DNA from: Acidimicrobiaceae bacterium
Lineage (GTDB): Bacteria; Actinomycetota; Acidimicrobiia; Acidimicrobiales; Salinilacustritrichaceae
Direction: 5' to 3'
Assembly: GCA_003476595.1 (NCBI GenBank)
Contig: DMTU01000129.1
Location: 2,623-9,664 of the forward strand
DNA length: 7,042 bases
Program-made: the position numbers and the translations under genes
Part shown: positions 1-4,825 of the stretch, piece by piece
Layout of the letters: each line of letters starts with the position of its first letter
How positions within the stretch are numbered: position 1 is the first letter of the stretch
Notes under the pieces: model-generated
What the model was told of the DNA's origin: nothing
Databases searched by the model: none
What the model saw: only the letters and a program-made list of their open reading frames with translations

Positions 1-1660
1 GCGTACGCGTGCCGGGGAAGATCCCGAGGTCGGGAAACAGCTCGTATGCCGGCTGCCACTCGGTGTCTGCTGGGGGTGGTTGCGGGCCGAGGATTCTGGA
101 CCGGATGGGGTGGTCTCGGTCCGGGTACTCCGCCTGGACTGCGTCCACCGACCGCAGGAAGCTCTCGATCTGAGCGGGCGCGGCGACGTCCGAGGCTTCC
201 ACGACAGCGCCATACAAGGTTGATTCGTCGTAAAGGCTCCACCGGATCGTCGAATCCTCGAGCAGCTCAGCGAAGGCCATCACCTGCGAGTGGTCGCGCC
301 CGGGCGGCGGCGGTGCTGGGTCGAGCTGGCGGTCGACGTGCCTGCGCCACGTCGCGAAGGTGGTGTCCCAGTTCGGCTCGGTCTCGTCGTCCATCAACGT
401 CTTGACGTGTCTCGTGAACCGGTCACGCTTGCGCAGGCCCGCGTCGCCCATCCAGCCGACAGCGGTGCGGGTGTACTTCCGGAGGTTGGGATCAGCGGCG
501 AGTCGATCACCGAGGTAATGCTCCAGAGCGAACAGCGCCGCCCACGCGGTATCAAGCTCAGCGCCGGTTGGGTTGTGGCCGGCATGGATGACACGGTGGC
601 GAAGCCGCACCAGGTTTCGCAGGTAGTCGCCCGCGGGTGACACCGCTGAGGCGTCCCAACCACCACCGATCCGGGGTGCGATGAACCGGGCCACCCTTGC
701 GGTGTGGCCTTGCTTGCGGTCGAAGTACGCGACCACCTCCGCTGGGTCGACATGCTCCTCCCACAGCATGCTCATGAGGATCGTGTCGAGCAGGACCTCG
801 CCGGAGGTGGCGAGGGCGAGCAGCGTCATGCGCGGGTTCCCATCGAAGTACCGCTGCACGAAGGCTTCCCGGCGGAGGTCTGTGTAGAGGAAGAAAGGGT
901 TGGCATCGAGGGCCCGGCTGTGCGCCACATCGAGCTTGGCCAGTGTTTCGTCGTCGTAGGTCTCCGCTGCGACTCCCAAGGCCGCCGGCGGCGCGCTCCG
1001 AGGCACGAACCAAAGGACTGATTCTTCGACCTCCGGCTTGCGCACCGGTTGGCCCGGGATGTGCTTGAACGCCGTGGCGCGAAAGGTGGGCACCGAGATC
1101 GGAAGCGTCTCTCGGGCGATCAGACGGATGGGCTCCTGCGTTGCCACGGCGACAGCACGCTGCACCCGCCGGACGTGCTCCAGCGCAACGTCAAGCGCGG
1201 CCTCGATCTCCTCCTCGGTGACGCCGGTCTCCGGCACCATCACCTCCATGACAGTTACGCCCGGGCGCAACGGGCTCTCCGGGTCACTCAAGAGCGCGAT
1301 CTCGGGTGGTGCCTCCGATGGGTCCACGTCAGCCATTACCGCAGAGGCATACGTCAGCAGCTCTGCGGTGGCGGTCGAAAACGGATCCATGTGCGGCGTC
1401 AGCTGATGAACCACCAGCGAGCTACGGAACGTCACACCCCGAACAAGGTCGTCGAACCGATCGACCTCCGCGTCTGTCTTCGGCGCGACCGAGCGCCAGC
1501 CGTGGGGAAGTCCGATCGAGTGCGGGAGCGGCAGGAAGAACCACAGTCCGCTGACCTCCAGCGGTTCGGACGCGGGGTCGAAATCGTCTACGCCTGCGTC
1601 TTCGTCCGCTCCGCTAGGACCTTCCGACGTCATGCCGGTGGGTCGATCTTCGTCAGGCAC
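1..1660 (-). CDS. Partial protein with C-terminal-half HEPN-like domain
   Basis: The reading frame stays open from a GTG at 1660 to the left window edge, giving 553 codons with no stop, so the C-terminus is missing. I chose GTG 1660 because GGGGAG lies 7 bases before it; the next in-frame ATG, at 1633, has no ribosome binding site. The first ~20 residues are acidic and low-complexity. Residues ~35-280 form an unrecognised mixed alpha/beta region. Residues ~285-400 look helical: a helix with SGEVLLDTIL is followed by LRNLVRLRHRVIHAG, where R354 and H359 form the RxxxxH motif of HEPN domains, then a further helix. HEPN proteins are often RNases in toxin-antitoxin and anti-phage systems, but many are non-catalytic, so nuclease activity is an inference. 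No signal peptide or membrane segment is seen. Codon use is consistently GC-rich, as in a real gene. The coding call is strong and the HEPN assignment moderate. Confidence 0.85.
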   Translation of the reverse strand, partial: MPDEDRPTGMTSEGPSGADEDAGVDDFDPASEPLEVSGLWFFLPLPHSIGLPHGWRSVAPKTDAEVDRFDDLVRGVTFRSSLVVHQLTPHMDPFSTATAELLTYASAVMADVDPSEAPPEIALLSDPESPLRPGVTVMEVMVPETGVTEEEIEAALDVALEHVRRVQRAVAVATQEPIRLIARETLPISVPTFRATAFKHIPGQPVRKPEVEESVLWFVPRSAPPAALGVAAETYDDETLAKLDVAHSRALDANPFFLYTDLRREAFVQRYFDGNPRMTLLALATSGEVLLDTILMSMLWEEHVDPAEVVAYFDRKQGHTARVARFIAPRIGGGWDASAVSPAGDYLRNLVRLRHRVIHAGHNPTGAELDTAWAALFALEHYLGDRLAADPNLRKYTRTAVGWMGDAGLRKRDRFTRHVKTLMDDETEPNWDTTFATWRRHVDRQLDPAPPPPGRDHSQVMAFAELLEDSTIRWSLYDESTLYGAVVEASDVAAPAQIESFLRSVDAVQAEYPDRDHPIRSRILGPQPPPADTEWQPAYELFPDLGIFPGTRT

Positions 1661-1667
1661 TCACCAT

Positions 1668-1673
1668 CTCCCC
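1668..1673 (-). promoter_or_regulatory. Shine-Dalgarno site setting the start of the HEPN gene
   Basis: Minus-strand GGGGAG is followed by a 7-base spacer and then GTG at 1660. This is the best ribosome binding site near the gene's start and argues for the GTG over ATG 1633, adding nine residues. An ATG inside the spacer (first base 1667) is out of frame and runs only four codons before a stop. Confidence 0.7.
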
Positions 1674-1714
1674 GCTCATGTACTACGACACTGCCAGACC
1701 TTCAGGGACGGGCG

Positions 1715-1734
1715 GCTGTGGGCAAACCCACAGC
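1715..1734. repeat. Hairpin, 8-bp stem and CAAA loop
   Basis: GCTGTGGG and CCCACAGC are perfect inverted repeats around a 4-base CAAA loop. It lies 55-74 bases upstream of the HEPN gene start, so it could be an operator for that gene or the first hairpin of the structured region. No T-tract follows on the plus strand, so a terminator is less likely. Confidence 0.55.
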
Positions 1735-1792
1735 GGCGGCCCCGGTTCGAGGCGGTCTCGCCTGTCGGCGGCCACCGGAACCTGCCCGGACA

Positions 1793-1820
1793 CTGCGTGC
1801 CCGGGGACGCCAGCACGCAG
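1793..1820. repeat. Hairpin, 8-bp stem and 12-base loop
   Basis: CTGCGTGC (1793-1800) and GCACGCAG (1813-1820) are perfectly complementary. The loop is C/G-rich and contains one of the GCCCGG words that recur through this gap. It is one of five perfect hairpins within 300 bases. Confidence 0.5.
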
Positions 1821-1890
1821 CGTGGGGCGCTAGCCCGGGTGAACGGTGATAGCCGGCGAGGATCGTGCCGCACGAGCCGGCAGTCGGGGC

Positions 1891-2014
1891 GGCTGCCGTT
1901 CTGGGCAGCCAGCAACGCCGTCAGCGACGTCCTCGACTGCCCGGTAACTACGCCCGAGGTGAACCGGGCAGTCACCGACCGCGCCGGGTCCGTTCTCGGC
2001 TGCCCAGAACGGAC
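1891..2014. other. Nested, mutually exclusive inverted repeats (possible structured RNA or origin)
   Basis: Three local hairpins are visible. The first is GGCTGCC/GGCAGCC (1891-1897 with 1904-1910, 6-base loop). The second is an 11-bp stem, GACTGCCCGGT with ACCGGGCAGTC (1935-1945 with 1963-1973). The third is a 9-bp stem, GTCCGTTCT with AGAACGGAC (1988-1996 with 2006-2014, 9-base loop). The outer two also match each other: CCGTTCTGGGCAGCC (1896-1910) is the exact reverse complement of 1998-2012. The block can therefore fold as three separate hairpins or as one long stem enclosing the middle hairpin. All matches are direct readings of the sequence; function and transcribed strand are unknown. 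A structured RNA, a cruciform-forming origin, or a multi-site operator would all fit. Confidence 0.6.
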
Positions 2015-2251
2015 GAGGGGGCCGGACCGAGGGGCCGGTCGCGGACACGATTCGAGGCCCCCGGTCGCCGGTGGCTTGTCGCAGCTATCTGGCGTTCTCC
2101 AGCCGCAGCGCGAGCGGCCCGACCGAGTGGCGGTCACGGTCTGTGGCCAACTGGCCGGAAGCGCGCGCTCGGACACGCCGCGGACCACCGCCGAGCCCAT
2201 GGCCGCCAGCGCGCGAATCTCGGTGTCCCGAACAGATCATCGGAACAGGCG

Positions 2252-2257
2252 TAGCGT
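2252..2257 (+). promoter_or_regulatory. Possible -10 element of the zinc-ribbon gene
   Basis: TAGCGT matches the actinobacterial TANNNT -10 pattern. It lies 8 bases before an in-frame GTG at 2266, the spacing expected for a leaderless transcript, and only 2 bases before the GTG at 2260. The -35 region (CGAACA at 2229-2234, 17-base spacer) is a weak match. A single hexamer in GC-rich DNA is modest evidence. Confidence 0.35.
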
Positions 2258-2259
2258 TG

Positions 2260-2904
2260 GTGACGGTGCTCGACGGCTACGAGGCGTTTGGCGATCCGGA
2301 CGGCGAGCATGTGCTCGGACGAGCGGCCACGGCGGCGCAGCGCGATGCCGAGAGCACCCACGCTGCCCTGCAGCGCACCCACTTCCACGAGATCGTCCTC
2401 GGAGATCGTGCCGGCCGGTACCTCAGCCACTGCCACGGCGCGGACGACGGCGGCGTCGGCCACGTCCACCCCGGCGAGCAGGTGTTCCCCGCCCGAGCCG
2501 ACGGAGGCAACTGGCAGCAACTCGGCCCGTCTCTCGGCACCGCCACGCCCGCACCGGTCGCTGCGAACGCACGCCGGGTCTTCGAGACGCTTGCGCAGCG
2601 CCGACCCGCCGACCACGAGCTCGTGCGCTGGCGACTGCGCCTGTTCTGCGGCTGCGTCGTCGAGCGCTCCGCCCACCTCAGCCACAAGGCCGCGGCAGCA
2701 GCGTTCACGCTGAGCCGCTGCCCGAGCTGCGGCATGGACCCCTCAGCGATCGTCGCTGCCCGGGCCGTCGGACAGGTCGGCGATTCACCTGCCGTCCCCG
2801 CAGTACCGGGACCGGACACAGCAGCGCGGGCCCGGCTCGAGCGGGCACGCGCCGAGGTCCTTCGCCTCGAGCGCAAGCTCGGTGGCGCCGAACCGACGTC
2901 GTAG
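2260..2904 (+). CDS. Zinc-ribbon-like protein with C-terminal coiled coil
   Basis: This gene encodes 214 residues, unrecognised as a whole. Residues ~1-95 are rich in His and Asp/Glu. A conserved-looking segment, RWRLRLFCGC (C130, C132), H139 and H142, then CPSC (C154, C157), resembles a small zinc ribbon in which the usual CGH has become CGC. Residues ~186-208 form an Arg/Glu/Leu-rich amphipathic helix that could be a coiled coil. No signal peptide or membrane helix is seen, so it is probably cytoplasmic and may bind nucleic acid or another protein. GTG 2260 has a weak AGG at 2247-2249, 10 bases upstream; GTG 2266 is an alternative if the message is leaderless. The frame stays open upstream to 2071, but that extension looks non-coding. 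It diverges from the HEPN gene and converges on the lipoprotein gene. Confidence 0.8.
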   Translation: MTVLDGYEAFGDPDGEHVLGRAATAAQRDAESTHAALQRTHFHEIVLGDRAGRYLSHCHGADDGGVGHVHPGEQVFPARADGGNWQQLGPSLGTATPAPVAANARRVFETLAQRRPADHELVRWRLRLFCGCVVERSAHLSHKAAAAAFTLSRCPSCGMDPSAIVAARAVGQVGDSPAVPAVPGPDTAARARLERARAEVLRLERKLGGAEPTS

Positions 2905-2910
2905 CGTCCA

Positions 2911-2943
2911 TCGGCCTCGCCACGCGACGGACTCGGCCTCGCC
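2911..2943. repeat. 11-bp direct repeat after the zinc-ribbon gene
   Basis: TCGGCCTCGCC occurs at 2911-2921 and again at 2933-2943, a 22-base period, in the gap between two converging genes. The second copy forms part of the hairpin at 2932-2946. It may be chance in GC-rich sequence. Confidence 0.35.
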
Positions 2944-2946
2944 GAG
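2932..2946. terminator. Candidate hairpin terminator between converging genes
   Basis: CTCGGC and GCCGAG form a perfect 6-bp stem with a CTC loop, starting 28 bases after the zinc-ribbon gene's stop and 76 bases beyond the lipoprotein gene's stop. There is no T-tract on either side. U-less hairpins are proposed to terminate transcription in some actinobacteria, so this is only a candidate. Confidence 0.3.
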
Positions 2947-3021
2947 CGAGCACCTCCGGGATCTGGTCGAGATGGGACGATGTCGGCGAAGCAACGGACC
3001 AGGCCCTCGCGGTCGCCTGAC

Positions 3022-3414
3022 TCACAAGCCGTGCGCCGCCATGCAAGCGTTCCGATCCGCATCGGTCGACCAGTTCTCCATGCAGCCGGCTCGCACGTGG
3101 TCCTCGTTCAACGCGTCCACCCGATCCTCCTCGATCTCGGAGTCATCGGGGCCGAGGTCAACGCAACCGATGTACTCGTTGCACTCGTAGATCAGGTCCT
3201 CGCTGCTCCCCGGCGGGCCGGCGTCGGCTTTGTCGTGCGCACTGATCGGGGGCTCGTCGATGCAGACCTGGACATCACAGATCTCAGGCTCTCCGCCGAA
3301 GCGGTCCTGGAGCTCGTCGTTCTGCGCTGGGTAGTCGCTCCCGCCGCAGCCGGCCAGGAGGCTGGCGACAGCGAGGCCGGCCCAGGTGCGCGCCCGCCGG
3401 CGACGTCTGGCCAT
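3022..3414 (-). CDS. Small acidic lipoprotein with six mature cysteines
   Basis: This 130-residue protein begins MARRRRRAR, followed by a short hydrophobic stretch (11-21) and the lipobox LLAGC with the lipidated cysteine at C23. That predicts export and anchoring on the outer face of the membrane. The mature part is rich in Asp and Glu and carries six further cysteines: C46, C51, C78, C84, C111 and C124. These could form three disulfides, with pairs such as CDVQVC and CNEYIGC. I do not recognise the family and see no enzymatic motif. A GTG at 3432 would add six residues, but ATG 3414 gives a textbook signal peptide and sits 8 bases after a TANNNT element. It is the last of three minus-strand genes but probably has its own promoter. 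Confidence 0.85.
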   Translation of the reverse strand: MARRRRRARTWAGLAVASLLAGCGGSDYPAQNDELQDRFGGEPEICDVQVCIDEPPISAHDKADAGPPGSSEDLIYECNEYIGCVDLGPDDSEIEEDRVDALNEDHVRAGCMENWSTDADRNACMAAHGL

Positions 3415-3422
3415 CGTCGTCC

Positions 3423-3428
3423 ATGGTA
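3423..3428 (-). promoter_or_regulatory. Possible leaderless -10 element of the lipoprotein gene
   Basis: Minus-strand TACCAT fits TANNNT and lies 8 bases before ATG 3414, so transcription could begin at or next to the start codon. The only ribosome-binding-like sequence is a weak GGA 5 bases before the ATG. Confidence 0.35.
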
Positions 3429-3477
3429 CCACCGATCGCAGCCGAGGCAGGTGGACCGGGGGTCAGGGAGTCTCGTT

Positions 3478-3499
3478 CATCGGCCGGACCGGCCCGATG
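3478..3499 (-). terminator. Candidate terminator of the small basic protein gene
   Basis: CATCGG (3478-3483) pairs with CCGATG (3494-3499), and inner CCGG blocks extend the stem apart from one bulged base. On the minus strand it begins 3 bases after the small gene's stop codon. It lacks a U-tract, so it would be a U-less terminator or simply a processing hairpin. Confidence 0.4.
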
Positions 3500-3502
3500 G
3501 CT

Positions 3503-3670
3503 CTACTTCGATCGAGCGATGTGGCGACGTTGTCCGGACGTGATTCGTACGCTCCGGGGGTCGGCCTTGGTTCGGCTGAGTCCTCGCAGGGTGGCCTGAC
3601 GGACGTCCGACCTGGTCATGGTCTTCCGGACCACTCCGCCGCCGCCGGCGCTCGACTTCTGCTCCGCCAT
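3503..3670 (-). CDS. Small basic protein of unknown function (55 aa)
   Basis: The start at ATG 3670 is supported by AGGAG with an 8-base spacer, the strongest ribosome binding site in the window, and by a plausible promoter just upstream. The frame continues further upstream to 3751, but that part overlaps the end of the GAF gene. The protein begins MAEQKSSAGGGG, a flexible tail. It then runs through VRKTMTRSDVRQATLRGLSR, probably a helix, to a tail ending GQRRHIARSK. About a quarter of residues are Lys or Arg, with no cysteines and no hydrophobic segment. The charge suggests binding to nucleic acid or a ribosome-like partner, but I recognise no family. It lies between the GAF gene (67-base gap) and the lipoprotein gene on the same strand. 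Confidence 0.65.
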   Translation of the reverse strand: MAEQKSSAGGGGVVRKTMTRSDVRQATLRGLSRTKADPRSVRITSGQRRHIARSK

Positions 3671-3678
3671 GATCACGT

Positions 3679-3683
3679 CTCCT
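3679..3683 (-). promoter_or_regulatory. Strong Shine-Dalgarno of the 55-residue gene
   Basis: Minus-strand AGGAG is followed by an 8-base spacer and ATG 3670. It is the main reason to call this short gene and to reject the longer in-frame start at 3751. Confidence 0.7.
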
Positions 3684-3697
3684 GTTCGTTGATCCGC

Positions 3698-3727
3698 AGT
3701 GTAAGCACGTACGTCACTGGCGTGACG
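3698..3727 (-). promoter_or_regulatory. Promoter with overlapping palindromic operator
   Basis: On the minus strand, TACACT (3703-3698) fits a -10 element, with GTCACG (3726-3721) as a weak -35 across a 17-base spacer. This predicts a start near 3691 and a ~20-base leader containing the AGGAG site. CGTCAC-TGGC-GTGACG (3712-3727) is a perfect 6-bp inverted repeat covering the -35 and half the spacer, where a repressor would block polymerase. It sits between the GAF gene's stop and the small gene, so the small gene can be controlled on its own. Confidence 0.4.
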
Positions 3728-3737
3728 CAGCCCCGGA

Positions 3738-4556
3738 TCACGGCTCGTCATCGAACCACTGCAGCAGCTCGACCAGCACTCGGCCGACCAACAGTGCGGC
3801 CAGCGTATGGTCCCGGCGTGCGTCCTCGCTGTCGAGCGAGTTGTCGAGATCCGACGTGCTTGCGGTCACCACGCCGACGATGCGGCCACCCGCATTGACC
3901 ACCGGCGCGGCGGCAACGGCGGCCAACCTCCGGAACCGCTGTTGCTGCTCCTCGTCAAGCCCGTACGTCGAGCTGGAGACGTCGGCACCGGTCACGAGGA
4001 CGTAGTCTCCGGACTCGTAGGCGGTGCCCGTGGCGCCCTGGCCGATGCGCCACGTCGTTGCATTGTGGGCATCGGGCGGCGCCAACACGGCTCGGAGTAC
4101 GCCGTCCTCTTCGTCGAGCAGGTACAGGCGGAGTTGGCAACCAGCCAGCGGCTCGTCGGCCGCAGTGGTCCAGTCGAACACTGCCTGAAGCGACATGTTG
4201 CCCGCCACGTAGTTGAGCGTCCCGGTGACGTCTGGATCCTGAGCTGAAGGCGCCGGTGCGACGTCTTCCGTGCTGGCGATCTCACGGCTGACGTCGTCGA
4301 CGGTGGTCGCGGCATCTGCCGCAAGTGCGGCAGCGTCGCGCTCGCGCAGTGTGATCTCACCGCCGCCGGGGAGCTTCATCTTGTGCACCCGCGGCAGCAC
4401 GACGGCGACAACGACCAGCACGGCGCCGACGACGACGAGGGTGCTGGCGAAGACCTCGTCCTCCTGGAACGCCAACGCGGCGCCGCCAAGGCTGCACAAG
4501 CCCACGACGCCCACGATGAAACGACCTACGCCGTCGGGACCGCCGTCATCCGCCAT
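3738..4556 (-). CDS. Two-helix membrane protein with cytoplasmic GAF-like domain
   Basis: This gene encodes 272 residues. Two hydrophobic helices, ~13-30 and ~35-54, are separated by a very short acidic turn (QEDE), so both termini should be cytoplasmic. A basic juxtamembrane segment, RVHKMKLPGGGEITL (56-70), follows, then an Ala/Asp/Glu-rich linker to ~115. Residues ~116-270 read as a GAF fold: LRLYLLDEEDG, then WRIGQGATGTAYESGDYVLV, then RRLAAVAAAPVVNAGGRIVGVVTAST. GAF domains bind small ligands or sense redox state. No kinase, cyclase or output domain follows, so it may signal through the membrane helices or a partner. The start ATG 4556 lacks a ribosome binding site but has TACGGT 9 bases upstream, consistent with a leaderless message. 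Domain call fairly sure; role unknown. Confidence 0.88.
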   Translation of the reverse strand: MADDGGPDGVGRFIVGVVGLCSLGGAALAFQEDEVFASTLVVVGAVLVVVAVVLPRVHKMKLPGGGEITLRERDAAALAADAATTVDDVSREIASTEDVAPAPSAQDPDVTGTLNYVAGNMSLQAVFDWTTAADEPLAGCQLRLYLLDEEDGVLRAVLAPPDAHNATTWRIGQGATGTAYESGDYVLVTGADVSSSTYGLDEEQQQRFRRLAAVAAAPVVNAGGRIVGVVTASTSDLDNSLDSEDARRDHTLAALLVGRVLVELLQWFDDEP

Positions 4557-4565
4557 GCGGGCGCG

Positions 4566-4571
4566 ACCGTA
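4566..4571 (-). promoter_or_regulatory. Possible leaderless -10 element of the GAF gene
   Basis: Minus-strand TACGGT fits TANNNT and ends 9 bases before ATG 4556. No Shine-Dalgarno sequence is present in the intervening bases, which makes a leaderless transcript the simplest reading. No convincing -35 is seen. Confidence 0.35.
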
Positions 4572-4584
4572 CCGAATGGATTGC

Positions 4585-4631
4585 GGTCACCGTGGCTGAA
4601 GAGGCGACTGGGCGGAGGCGCCACCGTCACC
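4585..4631. repeat. Imperfect 12-bp inverted repeat in the divergent gap
   Basis: GGTCACCGTGGC (4585-4596) and GCCACCGTCACC (4620-4631) pair at 10 of 12 positions around a 23-base interior. It lies just upstream of the possible GAF promoter and may be an operator or part of a larger fold. The rest of the gap to 4770 shows nothing I can name. Confidence 0.35.
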
Positions 4632-4771
4632 GGACGCGGTTCAAGCCGACCGGGCCGGCCCGCAGAGGTGGAACCACGGCACCCCGGGCGTAGCGGCCGC
4701 TCCGTTGCGATCGGGGCGAGCCGCCACGCCCGCTGCTTGTCGGCGCGCGGGGTTGCCGCTCAGCTCCGGTT

Positions 4772-4816
4772 CACGGCCCGTGCGCCGAGTGCCGTGCGCG
4801 CCTCCCCGAGCACGGG
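4772..4816. repeat. Cluster of CACGG/CCGTG half-sites before the tandem-HTH gene
   Basis: CACGG-C-CCGTG (4772-4782) is a short palindrome. CCGTGCGC repeats at 4778-4785 and 4792-4799, and GCACGGG at 4810-4816 is the inverse of CCCGTGC at 4777-4783. All lie within 55 bases of the start of a gene for a DNA-binding protein, where self-repression or architectural sites for excision would be expected. Short GC-rich words recur by chance, so this is tentative. Confidence 0.35.
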
Positions 4817-4825
4817 TCTGGCGCC

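Larger units (their letters stand above)
1661..2259. other. 599-base divergent non-coding gap rich in hairpins
   Basis: This gap separates the diverging HEPN gene and zinc-ribbon gene. Open frames cross it on both strands, but their translations are arginine-, serine- and proline-rich without domain-like patterns, so I see no gene. Instead it holds several perfect inverted repeats, listed separately, and repeated GCCCGG words (1784, 1799, 1833, 1939, and inverted at 1964). A related word, GCCCG(A)GGTGAAC(C)GG, occurs near 1833 and 1952. The density of structure suggests a non-coding RNA, a replication or transfer origin, or a cluster of protein-binding sites. The sequence alone does not decide between these. 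Confidence 0.6.

Noticed and set aside
1680..1685. TAGTAC as a -10 element of the HEPN gene
   Set aside because: It would place the transcript start at about the Shine-Dalgarno sequence, leaving no room for it in the message.
1676..2200. Minus-strand open frame of 174 codons in the gap
   Set aside because: No ribosome binding site, composition typical of an out-of-frame translation, and it crosses all the hairpins.
1661..2259. Retron-type RNA or CRISPR array in the hairpin gap
   Set aside because: No reverse transcriptase is encoded in the window, and the repeats are inverted and unequal rather than regularly spaced direct repeats.
1632..3020. Long plus-strand open frame of 462 codons
   Set aside because: Its translation is Arg/Pro/Ser-rich without domain-like pattern. 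It spans the hairpin gap and overlaps the zinc-ribbon gene in another frame, as expected in GC-rich DNA.
4640..4655. GGTTCAAGCC resembling a tRNA T-loop
   Set aside because: The flanking 5-base arms do not pair, and no acceptor, D or anticodon arms were found around it on either strand.
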